Assembly: GCA_947627205.1 (NCBI GenBank)
Contig: CANQVE010000001.1
Location: 151,532-215,531 of the forward strand
Direction: 5' to 3'
Source: an uncultured Clostridia bacterium
GTDB lineage: Bacteria; Bacillota; Clostridia; Oscillospirales; Ruminococcaceae
DNA length: 64,000 nucleotides
The first letter of the stretch is position 1. Each line of letters starts with the position of its first letter. This document shows, piece after piece, positions 1 to 8,372 of the stretch. The position numbers were made by a program, and so were the translations under genes. The notes below the pieces were generated by a model, which worked only from the letters and a program-made list of their open reading frames with translations, was not told where the DNA came from and searched no databases.

Positions 1-1202
1 TTACGCCCTGCGGAAATTCTCCGCAGGAGCTGTGGGACAGCCTGCTTATGGGAAAGCACGGATTTACACTTGAGCCGTGGTTCCCCGAGGAAAACACCGA
101 GGAAAAGAACGTTGTCGCAAGAGTAAAGAACTTTGATCCGTCCGCGGTTTTCGACAAGAAAGAGCTTCGCAGAAGCGACGTTATAACTCAATATGCCGTA
201 TACTGCGCGGAAATGGCGCTAAAAGACGCAAAAACAGATCTGAAAGACATAGATCCGTTTCGCGTCGGCTGTATAATAGGAAGCGGTATCGGCGGTATCT
301 GCACGACAGAGGACGAAATGAACGCCTATCGCTCTAAAGGAAGCGGAAGAGTTTCGGTCTTTACAATTACAAAGATGATAGGAAATATGGCGGCGGCGAC
401 AGTCGCGATAAGACACGGCTTTAAAGGATCGAATTTCTGCGTTACGACGGCGTGCGCTTCGGGTACGCAGTCGATAGGAGAAGCGTTCAGAGCGATAAAG
501 CACGGCTATCTTGACGCGGCTATAACGGGCGGAACGGAACATTCGGACATAGGCTTCTGCTATGCGTCATTCAACAATATGAAAGCTATCACCCGTTCAA
601 CTGACGTTGACAGAGCGTCGATACCCTTTGACGCGGAAAGAAGCGGATTTGTCCTCGGCGACGGCTGCGGGATACTTGTTCTTGAAGAATATGAACATGC
701 AAAAGCAAGAGGCGCGGAAATATACGCGGAGATATGCGGATACGGCTCGACCTGCGACGCATATCATGAAACAAGCCCCGATCCCGACGGCTTGGGCGGA
801 GCAAAGGCCATGGAGCTTGCGGTAGAAGAAGCAGGCATTCCGTTTGAGCAGGTGAATTATATAAACGCCCACGGCACTTCGACGCACATGAATGACCTTA
901 CGGAAACAAAGGCTATAAAGCTCGCTTTCGGAGAACACGCGGGAAATATCGCGGTAAATTCCACGAAATCGATGACAGGTCATCTTCTCGGCGCGGCAGG
1001 CGGCGTTGAAGCGATAGTTACGGCGCTTTCCGTTAAATACGGGAAGATACACAGAACGCTGGGATATAAAGTTCCCGATCCCGAATGCGACCTTGACTAT
1101 GTTACAGAGGGCGCGCGCGAACTGAAAATAACCGCGGCGCTCAGCAATTCTCTCGGTTTTGGCGGACATAACGGCTGTATCTGCCTTGTTCCTGCCGAAT
1201 AA
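1..1202 (+). CDS. fabF: 3-oxoacyl-ACP synthase II (KAS II), 5' end outside window
   Basis: Condensing enzyme of type II fatty acid synthesis: joins malonyl-ACP to an acyl-ACP. The reading frame is open from base 3 and already reads TPCGNSPQELWDSLL upstream of the first Met at 48. That is the usual FabF N-terminal helix, so the gene starts before the window and the Met at 48 is internal. About 399 residues are visible of a family length near 410. The thiolase-fold triad is present: nucleophile Cys in TTACASG (codon 453-455), His in NAHGTS (870-872) and His in TGHLLG (981-983). It is followed 19 bases later by accB on the same strand, as in other clostridial fab/acc operons. Seen: motifs and open frame. 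Inferred: operon membership and true start. Confidence 0.96.
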   Translation, partial: TPCGNSPQELWDSLLMGKHGFTLEPWFPEENTEEKNVVARVKNFDPSAVFDKKELRRSDVITQYAVYCAEMALKDAKTDLKDIDPFRVGCIIGSGIGGICTTEDEMNAYRSKGSGRVSVFTITKMIGNMAAATVAIRHGFKGSNFCVTTACASGTQSIGEAFRAIKHGYLDAAITGGTEHSDIGFCYASFNNMKAITRSTDVDRASIPFDAERSGFVLGDGCGILVLEEYEHAKARGAEIYAEICGYGSTCDAYHETSPDPDGLGGAKAMELAVEEAGIPFEQVNYINAHGTSTHMNDLTETKAIKLAFGEHAGNIAVNSTKSMTGHLLGAAGGVEAIVTALSVKYGKIHRTLGYKVPDPECDLDYVTEGARELKITAALSNSLGFGGHNGCICLVPAE

Positions 1203-1221
1203 ATTAAAAAGGAGAACGAAG

Positions 1222-1701
1222 ATGAATTTAAAAGACAAAGAAAAAGAGCCGACCGTAATAGAAGACACCGTAGAATGTATAGAGGCTCTCGCAAAGATAG
1301 TAAAGGAAAACGACCTTTCTAAGATCAAAATAAGCACGGAAGAATTGGATATAGTTATAGAGGGAAAGTCCCCGATAAAACCTCCGTTTCCCACTATGCC
1401 GATCATGGCACAGCCCTCACAGCCTGTTCAGAGTGCGCCTAAAGCCGAACCGCAGGAAACTGTTTCGGGTAAATTCATAAAGTCGAAGATAATCGGGACT
1501 TTCTATACCTCCCCCGCTCCCGAAAAACCGCCGTTTGTAAGAGTAGGCGACACGATAAAAGAGGGCGACGTTGTGTGCATAATCGAGAGCATGAAGCTCA
1601 TGAACGAAGTTCAGAGCGAATTTTCGGGAAGAGTTGCAGAGATATATGTAAACGACGGCGATACGGTTGAATTTGACCAGAAGATAATGAAGATAGAATA
1701 A
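1222..1701 (+). CDS. accB: acetyl-CoA carboxylase biotin carboxyl carrier protein
   Basis: BCCP subunit of acetyl-CoA carboxylase; carries carboxybiotin between AccC and AccDA to make malonyl-CoA. 159 residues. The N-terminal part contains an amphipathic helix-type segment, then a Pro/Ala-rich linker (about residues 55-80), then a C-terminal biotinyl domain with ESMKLMNE; the biotinylated Lys is about residue 125. The start at ATG 1222 is preferred over a longer in-frame extension because AAGGAG lies 7-12 bases upstream and the extension would overlap fabF. Sits in order fabF-accB-fabZ-accC-accD-accA with short gaps, so most likely cotranscribed and made in proportion with its partners. Confidence 0.95.
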   Translation: MNLKDKEKEPTVIEDTVECIEALAKIVKENDLSKIKISTEELDIVIEGKSPIKPPFPTMPIMAQPSQPVQSAPKAEPQETVSGKFIKSKIIGTFYTSPAPEKPPFVRVGDTIKEGDVVCIIESMKLMNEVQSEFSGRVAEIYVNDGDTVEFDQKIMKIE

Positions 1702-1710
1702 GGTGAAAAT

Positions 1711-2151
1711 ATGACGCTTGATTTGGAACAAATAAAGGAAATAATCCCCCACCGCGATCCGTTTTTGCTCATTGACGAAGTAACGGAGCTTGAACCGGGC
1801 GCTAAGGTGACGGCAAAAAAATATCTGAAGCCCGACGAATATTGGTTTAAGGGGCATTTCCCCGGACAGCCCGTAACTCCCGGAGTGCTGATGATAGAAA
1901 TGCTCGCCCAGGCGGGAGCAGTGTGCGCGCTGTCGCTCCCCGAAAACAAGGGGAAAATTGCGTTCTTTGCGGGGATAGACAAGGCGCGTTTTCGCGGACA
2001 GGTACTGCCCGGAGATACTCTTGAACTGTCTGTGGAAATGACCGAAAAGAAAGGTCCGATAGGCTTTGGAAAAGCCGTCGCAAAGGTAAACGGAAAAAAG
2101 GTGGTTACGGCGGAAATTTCCTTTGCCGTTTCAGATCCGAAAACCGAGTAA
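1711..2151 (+). CDS. fabZ: 3-hydroxyacyl-ACP dehydratase
   Basis: Hot-dog-fold dehydratase converting 3-hydroxyacyl-ACP to trans-2-enoyl-ACP. 146 residues, normal for FabZ. The N-terminal HRDPFLLIDEV motif and the catalytic helix motif HFPGQPVTPGVLMIEMLAQ (His and Glu of the active site) are both intact. It begins 9 bases after accB. The enoyl-ACP product needs a reductase: no FabK or FabI lies in this cluster, but a FabV-type reductase is encoded at 31.5 kb. Confidence 0.96.
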   Translation: MTLDLEQIKEIIPHRDPFLLIDEVTELEPGAKVTAKKYLKPDEYWFKGHFPGQPVTPGVLMIEMLAQAGAVCALSLPENKGKIAFFAGIDKARFRGQVLPGDTLELSVEMTEKKGPIGFGKAVAKVNGKKVVTAEISFAVSDPKTE

Positions 2152-2173
2152 ATACAATTGGAGCGAGAAGTAA

Positions 2174-3523
2174 ATGTTTAACAAGATACTTATTGCAAAC
2201 CGCGGCGAGATCGCGATAAGAATAATGAGGGCCTGCCGCGAGCTTGGGATAAAAACCGTTGCGGTATATTCTACTGCGGACAAATTCGCGCTCCATGCGC
2301 AGATAGCGGACGAGGCTGTCTGCATAGGTCCTGCGCCGTCTAAGGACAGCTATCTGAACACAAAATCTATAATCGCCGCCTGTGAAGCGACGGGCGCAAA
2401 TGCTATTCATCCGGGGTTCGGATTTTTGTCGGAAAACGCAGATTTTGCGCGGCTTTGCGAGAAATGCGGGATAACCTTTATAGGTCCTACTCCGCAGGTC
2501 ATGGACGAAATGGGCGACAAGGCGAACGCGCGTAAAACCATGATAGAAGCGGGAGTTCCTGTTATTCCGGGTTCGGACGGTATTGTAAAAACTCTCGAAG
2601 AAGCATACGAGGTATGCGACAGGATAGGCTATCCCGTTATGGTAAAGGCAACTGCGGGCGGCGGCGGCAGAGGGATACGTCTTGTTGAAAACAAAAACGC
2701 TCTCGAAAGCAATTTCCTTTCCGCAAGCGCCGAAGCGGAAGCCTGCTTTGGAAACGGCGGGCTTTATATCGAAAAATTTGTCGTAAACCCTAGGCATATT
2801 GAAGTTCAGCTTCTTTGCGACAACTACGGAAACGTCGTACATCTCGGAGAGCGCGACTGTTCTCTTCAAAGGAGAAATCAGAAAGTTCTCGAAGAAAGCC
2901 CCAGCCCCATTATGACGGACGACCTCCGCAGAAGAATGGGCGAAGCGGCGGTGAGCGCGGCAAAGGTCAGCGGCTATAGAAACGCGGGAACGATAGAGTT
3001 TCTTGTTGACAAGGACAAGAATTTCTACTTTATGGAAATGAACACGCGTATACAGGTAGAACACCCCGTGACAGAGTTTGTAACGGGCATTGACCTTGTA
3101 AAAGCGCAGATACGCATTGCCGCGGGCGAAAAGCTGTGGTTTACGCAGGACGACGTTAAACTCAGCGGTCACGCGATAGAGTGCCGCATAAACGCCGAAA
3201 ACCCGAGAAGAAACTTCCAGCCCTGCCCAGGACTTGTAAAATCAATTCATGCTCCGGGCGGCTTTAATGTGAGAATAGACAGCGCCGTATATGCGGGATA
3301 TGAGATACCGCCGTATTATGACAGCATGATAGCAAAGCTCATAGTAAAAGGCACGGACCGCGACGAGGCAATAATGAAAGCCCGCGTTGCGCTGGCGGAG
3401 TTTGTCATAGACGGCATTGAAACGAACATTGATTTCCAGCTTGCGCTTTTGAAGAATGAAAATTTCGTGCGCGGGGAATTCGACAACGGATTTCTGAACC
3501 GCGTTGATATTATGAGGGAGTGA
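2174..3523 (+). CDS. accC: acetyl-CoA carboxylase, biotin carboxylase subunit
   Basis: ATP-dependent carboxylation of BCCP-bound biotin with bicarbonate. 449 residues, the usual length. Domains in order: N-terminal Rossmann-like biotin carboxylase domain beginning [20 protein letters not shown]-grasp domain with [10 protein letters not shown], catalytic region [14 protein letters not shown], and C-terminal domain ending around GFLNRV. Starts at ATG 2174 with GGAGCGAG upstream. The accD start lies 5 bases after the accC stop, typical of coupled translation. Confidence 0.97.
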   Translation: MFNKILIANRGEIAIRIMRACRELGIKTVAVYSTADKFALHAQIADEAVCIGPAPSKDSYLNTKSIIAACEATGANAIHPGFGFLSENADFARLCEKCGITFIGPTPQVMDEMGDKANARKTMIEAGVPVIPGSDGIVKTLEEAYEVCDRIGYPVMVKATAGGGGRGIRLVENKNALESNFLSASAEAEACFGNGGLYIEKFVVNPRHIEVQLLCDNYGNVVHLGERDCSLQRRNQKVLEESPSPIMTDDLRRRMGEAAVSAAKVSGYRNAGTIEFLVDKDKNFYFMEMNTRIQVEHPVTEFVTGIDLVKAQIRIAAGEKLWFTQDDVKLSGHAIECRINAENPRRNFQPCPGLVKSIHAPGGFNVRIDSAVYAGYEIPPYYDSMIAKLIVKGTDRDEAIMKARVALAEFVIDGIETNIDFQLALLKNENFVRGEFDNGFLNRVDIMRE

Positions 3524-3528
3524 GCATA

Positions 3529-4437
3529 ATGGACATCGAAGAACTGTTCAAGGTCGTAAAGGCGCGTTTTACGGACGACAGCCACGGCACTGCGGACAAA
3601 AATGAAATTAGGGACGTTGAAATTCCGCAGGATCTGCTGTTCAAATGCCCGCGCTGTTCTAATGTTTTTTATAACGAGGAGTTTGTAAACAACAAAAAAG
3701 TCTGCCCCAAATGCAACTATCATGCTCGGCTTACATGGCAGGAGCGCCTTGAAATGACAGCGGACGAGGGGAGCTTTATCCCCTTTGACGAAAATCTTCA
3801 TTCTCTCAATCCCATAGGATTTCCGAGATATGAGGAAAAAGTGCATAAATGCGCGGCGGATTGTAATACAAACGAGGCTATCGTTACGGGAGAATGTACT
3901 ATCCGCGGTTATCGCTGCGTTATAGGCATAATGGACAGCCATTTTATGATGGCGAGCATGGGGAGCGTTGTCGGAGAAAAAATAACGCGCGCTTTTGAAT
4001 ATGCGACGGAAAAGAAACTGCCCGTGATTATGTTTACCGCTTCGGGCGGAGCCAGAATGCAGGAGGGCATAGTATCTCTCATGCAGATGGCAAAGACGAG
4101 CGGCGCGGTAAAGCTCCACAGCGACGCGGGAGGACTTTATATAGCGGTAATGACCGATCCGACGACGGGAGGAGTTACGGCGTCATTTGCGAGCCTCGGA
4201 GACATAACTATTGCAGAGCCGAAAGTTCTTATAGGCTTTGCGGGAAGAAGAGTTATTGAGGACACCATTCGCCAGCGCCTGCCCGACGATTTCCAGTCGG
4301 CAGAGTTTCAGCAGGACTGCGGGTTTGTGGATATGATAGTCGAGCGCGGAATGATGAGAAAAAGACTCTCAAACATATTAAAGCTCCATGGATTTCCCAA
4401 AGAGAGAGGGAGCAAGCCCGTAAAGAACGAAGAATAA
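3529..4437 (+). CDS. accD: acetyl-CoA carboxylase carboxyltransferase, beta subunit
   Basis: Beta half of the carboxyltransferase that moves CO2 from carboxybiotin to acetyl-CoA. 302 residues from ATG 3529. This start is chosen over GTG 3520 because GAGGGAG at 3514-3520 is then 8 bases upstream. The N-terminal zinc finger is complete: CPRC then CPKC, 15 residues apart. The crotonase-fold carboxyltransferase domain follows, with GGARMQEG and the acyl-CoA-binding region TTGGVTASFA. Directly precedes accA, whose product forms the alpha2beta2 complex with it. Confidence 0.96.
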   Translation: MDIEELFKVVKARFTDDSHGTADKNEIRDVEIPQDLLFKCPRCSNVFYNEEFVNNKKVCPKCNYHARLTWQERLEMTADEGSFIPFDENLHSLNPIGFPRYEEKVHKCAADCNTNEAIVTGECTIRGYRCVIGIMDSHFMMASMGSVVGEKITRAFEYATEKKLPVIMFTASGGARMQEGIVSLMQMAKTSGAVKLHSDAGGLYIAVMTDPTTGGVTASFASLGDITIAEPKVLIGFAGRRVIEDTIRQRLPDDFQSAEFQQDCGFVDMIVERGMMRKRLSNILKLHGFPKERGSKPVKNEE

Positions 4438-4459
4438 ACGGCTTTTAAAGGAGAAAATT

Positions 4460-5263
4460 ATGAATAATTTATCTGCCTGGGAGCGAATGGAAATAGTTCA
4501 CAATAAAAACCGCCCCACCGTAAACGACTATATCCCCGCGATATTCACGAGGTTTATGGAGTTTCACGGAGACAGGCTTTTCGGCGACGACGCGGCTATA
4601 ATCGGCGGTATCGGGTTTTTAAGCGACGTGCCTGTTACGGTATTGGCGCAGGTCAAGGGCAAAACTCTCGACGAAAACCGCCGAACGAATTTTTCAATGC
4701 CCCACCCCGAGGGCTACAGAAAGGCATTGAGGCTGGCAAGGCAGGCGGAAAAATTCCGCCGTCCCGTTATCTGTCTTGTGGATACGCCGGGAGCATACTG
4801 CGGGATAGAGGCTGAAAAACGCGGTCAGGGTGAAGCGATCGCGAAAAACCTTGCCGAATTTATGACGCTCAAAACGCCCGTTATCTCGGTAGTCTTAGGA
4901 GAGGGCGGAAGCGGCGGCGCTCTGGCGCTTGCGGTATGCGACGAGCTGGCTATGCTCTCAAATGCGACATATTCGGTCATTTCCCCGCGTGGCGCGGCGT
5001 CTATACTGTGGAAAGACGGCTCTAAAGAAAAAGAAGCGTCCGAGCTTCTTAAAATAACAGCAGAGGATCTTTCGAGGTTTGGCGTGTGCGACAAGATAAT
5101 ACAAGAGCCCGACGGCGGCGCGCAGACTAATCCCGAACAGACCGCCGACAGCATTTACGAGTATCTGGTCGACGCTGTAGCAAGACTTAAAACCGTGCCG
5201 ACAGACAAGCTCACGGAAAACCGTTACAAAAAATTTAGAAAAATTGGTATGTTTACCGAATAA
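4460..5263 (+). CDS. accA: acetyl-CoA carboxylase carboxyltransferase, alpha subunit
   Basis: Alpha half of the acetyl-CoA carboxyltransferase. 267 residues, the short Firmicutes form (the E. coli protein is near 319). Diagnostic motifs: RFMEFHGDRLFGDD near residue 30, NFSMPHPEGYRKALRL, DTPGAYCGIEAE and GEGGSGGALAL. A strong AAAGGAG precedes ATG 4460. Last gene of the fab/acc run; downstream lie a small inverted repeat and the separate acpP promoter. Confidence 0.96.
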   Translation: MNNLSAWERMEIVHNKNRPTVNDYIPAIFTRFMEFHGDRLFGDDAAIIGGIGFLSDVPVTVLAQVKGKTLDENRRTNFSMPHPEGYRKALRLARQAEKFRRPVICLVDTPGAYCGIEAEKRGQGEAIAKNLAEFMTLKTPVISVVLGEGGSGGALALAVCDELAMLSNATYSVISPRGAASILWKDGSKEKEASELLKITAEDLSRFGVCDKIIQEPDGGAQTNPEQTADSIYEYLVDAVARLKTVPTDKLTENRYKKFRKIGMFTE

Positions 5264-5280
5264 TTTCAGTAATATTTACC

Positions 5281-5301
5281 AGCAATTTTTGTTAAATTGC
5301 T
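5281..5301 (+). terminator. weak hairpin between accA and acpP
   Basis: AGCAATTT and AAATTGCT form an 8-base stem with a 5-base loop just before the acpP -35 box. It could be a weak terminator for the fab/acc transcript or an operator; there is no clean T-run, so the call is tentative. Confidence 0.3.
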
Positions 5302-5302
5302 C

Positions 5303-5331
5303 TTGATTATTTTGTAAAGATGATTTATAAT
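5303..5331 (+). promoter_or_regulatory. acpP promoter
   Basis: TTGATT (5303-5308), 17-base spacer, perfect TATAAT (5326-5331); about 50 bases upstream of acpP. It gives acpP a transcript independent of the fab/acc operon, which fits the high level of acyl carrier protein needed. Confidence 0.7.
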
Positions 5332-5385
5332 ATAACTTGACAATGCCAAGAAGTTTTTGGTAAAAATATTTTGGAGGATATAACA

Positions 5386-5619
5386 ATGGAAATTTTTGAG
5401 AAAATAAGAGACATTATTGCAGACCAGCTTGATGTTGCCGATAAGGACATCATTACAGAGGCTTCGGTCATTACAGACGACCTCGGCGCTGATTCGCTCG
5501 ACGTAGTTGACCTTGTAATGGCTATCGAGGACGAGTTCTCGGTAGAAATACCCGAGGACGAGGTCGAGAATATCAAGACCGTCGGCGATATCGTAAAGTA
5601 TGTTGAGGATAAGCAGTAA
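5386..5619 (+). CDS. acpP: acyl carrier protein
   Basis: Carries growing acyl chains on a 4'-phosphopantetheine arm for FabF, FabZ and FabV. 77 residues, very acidic, all-helical type. The attachment Ser is about residue 37 in [10 protein letters not shown]. Start ATG 5386 is chosen because GGAGG at 5373-5377 sits 8 bases upstream; the alternative TTG at 5371 overlaps that ribosome-binding site. Has its own promoter and terminator, so it is a single-gene unit after the acc genes. Confidence 0.97.
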   Translation: MEIFEKIRDIIADQLDVADKDIITEASVITDDLGADSLDVVDLVMAIEDEFSVEIPEDEVENIKTVGDIVKYVEDKQ

Positions 5620-5645
5620 TAAGTTCTTGACAACAAAACAACTTG

Positions 5646-5680
5646 AGCGTCCTGTCCGTTTAGACGGGGCGCTTTTGTGT
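5646..5680 (+). terminator. acpP terminator
   Basis: 11-base stem (5646-5656 with 5663-5673, two G-U pairs), 6-base loop, then TTTTGTGTGT. A classical intrinsic terminator 26 bases after the acpP stop. Confidence 0.8.
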
Positions 5681-5688
5681 GTATAGAC

Positions 5689-5720
5689 ATTCTAGCCTCT
5701 AGCTTCTAGCCTCTAGTTTC
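5689..5720. repeat. heptamer repeat array
   Basis: Four to five tandem seven-base units of the CTAGCCT / CTAGCTT type, directly after the acpP terminator. Same family as the arrays near 25.4, 33.3-35.5, 41.0 and 63.8 kb. Period 7, non-coding. Confidence 0.7.
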
Positions 5721-5781
5721 TGTTTTATACATTTAGCGTAAATTTAAGTGTAATTATGAGGAATTTTATTTAATATTGCTA

Positions 5782-5810
5782 TTGAAAATATAATTAAAAA
5801 AGTATATAAT
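5782..5810 (+). promoter_or_regulatory. promoter of the RodA/FtsW gene
   Basis: TTGAAA (5782-5787), 17-base spacer, TATAAT (5805-5810), about 40 bases before the ATG. Confidence 0.65.
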
Positions 5811-5851
5811 AAATAATGTGTAGGAATTTTTAGTTAGATTTTTGGAGCAAG

Positions 5852-7006
5852 ATGAAAACTGTTTTAAATTATGTACGCGATTATCTTAAACACGTTGACA
5901 AAATTCTGCCTCTGATATGCCTCGCGCTCACGGCGTTTGACCTGTTTATCATGTATTCTATGACGCAGACGGGATATGTGAGCAGAGGAGGCTTCGTAAC
6001 GTTTATGGACGAGGGAACGTTCAGGACACAGGTTATAGCCTCCGTGCTCGGAATAATTGCAGGTATAATAATAAGCGCCATTGACTACAGACTGTTGTCA
6101 AAAATGTGGTTTGTTATGGCGCCTGTTGCCATTATTTTACAATTATTGCTGTTCACACCTCTCGGCGTAAGCCGTGACGACGATATAGCGTGGCTGAATT
6201 TCGGATTTATAACGATACAGCCGTCAGAGATACTGAAGTTTGTTTTTATAATAACCCTTGCGACGCATATCTCAAAGGTCGGAGAAAATATAAACTCGCC
6301 AAAACATCTTCTGCTTATTTGCATTCACGGATTAGCGCCCGTGGCGCTTATCATGCTACAAAAAGACGCAGGCTCGGCGCTGGTTTTTTTGTTCATTTTC
6401 ATTTGCATGCTGTTTATGGCGGGCATTTCCTGGAAGTATCTTATCGCAGGAATAGCAAGCATACCGCTGGTCGGGATATTAGCGTGGAATTTCCTTATGG
6501 AAGACCACCACAAAACGCGTTTTCTTATCCTGTTCAACAAGGATATGCAGGAGGCCGAAAAACTCGACAAGTTTTATCAGCAATATAACGGCACCATAGT
6601 CTTAGGCTCGGGACAGCTTTCGGGACTTGGTTTTGAGCAGGAAAGCTATCACTATACCTCGGAGCTTTCAAACGATTTTATTTTCGCATATATCGGAATG
6701 ACACTCGGATTTATCGGGTGTATGGCGCTTGTCATAATGCTTGCGCTCTTGTGTTTGAAACTTCTGTCAAACGCTTCGGGCGCGCAGACTAACCTCGGAA
6801 AGCTGATTTGTATAGGCGTTTTCGCAATGATATTCTTTCACTGCGTGATAAATATAGGAGTTGTGCTTTGCGTTGTGCCCGTAATAGGCATTCCCCTGCC
6901 GTTTATAAGCAGAGGCGGTACGGCCGTAATTATGGTAAATGTCTGTATAGGGCTTGTGCTCAGCGTTTCGGCTCACAGAGAAAAAGAAAAGCACATGTTT
7001 TACTGA
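5852..7006 (+). CDS. rodA: SEDS-family peptidoglycan glycosyltransferase (RodA/FtsW type)
   Basis: Polytopic membrane enzyme polymerising lipid II into glycan strands together with a class B PBP. 384 residues with about ten hydrophobic helices. SEDS signatures visible: IQPSEILKFVFIITLA, QKDAGSALVFLFIF, a large extracytoplasmic loop ending near NDFIFAYIGMTLG, and the C-terminal IPLPFISRGGTA. RodA versus FtsW cannot be settled by eye; the single-gene setting away from a division cluster and the QKDAGSA form favour RodA. GGAG is 6 bases before ATG 5852. It precedes the galactokinase-like gene by about 75 bases. Confidence 0.88.
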   Translation: MKTVLNYVRDYLKHVDKILPLICLALTAFDLFIMYSMTQTGYVSRGGFVTFMDEGTFRTQVIASVLGIIAGIIISAIDYRLLSKMWFVMAPVAIILQLLLFTPLGVSRDDDIAWLNFGFITIQPSEILKFVFIITLATHISKVGENINSPKHLLLICIHGLAPVALIMLQKDAGSALVFLFIFICMLFMAGISWKYLIAGIASIPLVGILAWNFLMEDHHKTRFLILFNKDMQEAEKLDKFYQQYNGTIVLGSGQLSGLGFEQESYHYTSELSNDFIFAYIGMTLGFIGCMALVIMLALLCLKLLSNASGAQTNLGKLICIGVFAMIFFHCVINIGVVLCVVPVIGIPLPFISRGGTAVIMVNVCIGLVLSVSAHREKEKHMFY

Positions 7007-7082
7007 TAATGCACACCGACATTTAAAAGCGATAATTGCTGTAAAAAATAAAAACTGTAGACAAAAAGGAGACGTAACTGTT

Positions 7083-8330
7083 ATGCGCCCTATTGTAAAG
7101 AAGCCGGAAAATATCTATGAAAATCCCGAAAAGCAGATAAAGCGCTATGACGAGCTTAAAAAAGGATTTTCGGGATATTTCGGCGAACACGGTGAGCTAA
7201 GGTTTTTCTCTACTCCCGGAACTACCGAAATTTGCGGAAACCACACCGAGCAGAACGGAGGAAAGGTTTTTGCGGCGGGAGTTGACCTTGATATAATCGC
7301 TGCGGTAGAAACGACTGACGACGGCTTTGTAACGATAAAGTCCGAGGGACTGCCCGAGGATAAAATTGCTCTTGATGACCTTGAAGTTAAAGCGAGCGAC
7401 AAAAACTGCTCGTCGGGACTTATACGCGGGGTTCTGAAATATTTCACCAAGAAAAGATACAATATCGGCGGATTTCGCGCTTATACGACCTCGACGCTCT
7501 TCAGGGGTTCGGGACTAGGAAGCGCGGCGGCGTTCGGAGTGCTGACGGGAATTATCCTCTCAAACCTGTTTAACGAGGGAGAGATAAGACCTGTGACGCT
7601 GGCGCTTGCGTCTAAGTTTGCAGAGGAAAACTATTTTCAAAGGCCCTGCGGGCTGACGAGGGCAGTCTCATGCGCGTCGGGCGGTTTTACTTCAATTGAT
7701 TTCAAGGACATTGACGCGCCCATTGTCGAAAACATTCCGTGTGATTTTTCGCAGTTTGAGCATTCGCTGTGCATTATTGAAATAAAGGAAGCTCCGAGGC
7801 TCGACCTCGCAAAATTGTACAAGCAGATAAGCGACGATATGCACGGGATAGCGGCTTATTTCGACTGCGAAAATCTGAGGGCGCTGTCGCTTAGCGACAT
7901 AATGCTGAACATCACGGAGCTTCGCAGGCAGTTCGGCGACAGAGCGGTTTTAAGAGCGATACACTTTTTCCGCGAAAACGACAGAGTGGAGAAAGTCGCT
8001 CATGCGCTTATAAACAACAAGTTTGAGGACTTTTTGTCGTCCGTCCGCGAAAGCGGAGATTCGTCGTTTAAATATCTCCAGGACGTCTACTCCCCCGACG
8101 ACATTTCACATCAGCCTCTTTCTATCGCATTGCAGGCGGCGGAGATAACGCTTCACAGACACGGAACATGCAGAGTTCACGGCGGAGGATTTGAGGGTAC
8201 GATACAGGCTATAGTGCCGTTTGATGATATAAAGCAGTTCAGAATGAACATCGACAGGATATTCGGCAACGGAGCATGTCATTTTATGACAGTGCGCGGA
8301 ATAGGAACGTGCGAGGTAGATTTAGGGTAA
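7083..8330 (+). CDS. galactokinase-like GHMP kinase, catalytic Asp apparently missing
   Basis: 415 residues from ATG 7083 (AAGGAG at 7066-7071); a longer in-frame extension to 6954 overlaps the previous gene and is rejected. GHMP architecture: a sugar-binding N-terminus with PGTTEICGNHTEQN (canonical galactokinases have GRxNLIGEHTDYN), the ATP-binding glycine loop FRGSGLGSAAAFG, and the C-terminal RVHGGGFEGTIQAIVP motif. In characterised galactokinases the base Asp lies in a CGxMDQ motif; here the aligned segment reads CGLTRAVSCASGGF, so Asp and Gln are replaced by Arg and Ala. The protein may act on another substrate by a changed mechanism, or be a non-catalytic sugar sensor. No galT or galE is adjacent. 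Confidence 0.75.
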   Translation: MRPIVKKPENIYENPEKQIKRYDELKKGFSGYFGEHGELRFFSTPGTTEICGNHTEQNGGKVFAAGVDLDIIAAVETTDDGFVTIKSEGLPEDKIALDDLEVKASDKNCSSGLIRGVLKYFTKKRYNIGGFRAYTTSTLFRGSGLGSAAAFGVLTGIILSNLFNEGEIRPVTLALASKFAEENYFQRPCGLTRAVSCASGGFTSIDFKDIDAPIVENIPCDFSQFEHSLCIIEIKEAPRLDLAKLYKQISDDMHGIAAYFDCENLRALSLSDIMLNITELRRQFGDRAVLRAIHFFRENDRVEKVAHALINNKFEDFLSSVRESGDSSFKYLQDVYSPDDISHQPLSIALQAAEITLHRHGTCRVHGGGFEGTIQAIVPFDDIKQFRMNIDRIFGNGACHFMTVRGIGTCEVDLG

Positions 8331-8337
8331 AAATAAT

Positions 8338-8362
8338 TGTGCCAAGAGAAACTCTTGACACA
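8338..8362. terminator. hairpin between convergent genes
   Basis: 11-base inverted repeat (one mismatch, 3-base loop) between the galactokinase-like gene and hflX. On the minus strand it is followed by ATTATTTTT, so it plausibly ends the hflX transcript. Confidence 0.5.
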
Positions 8363-8372
8363 AAACAGTATA

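Noticed and set aside
597..1406. Long open frames antisense to fabF and similar shadows under most genes
   Set aside because: Opposite-strand or shifted frames of genes with clear family motifs; no ribosome-binding sites, Arg/Ser/Phe-rich nonsense compositions.
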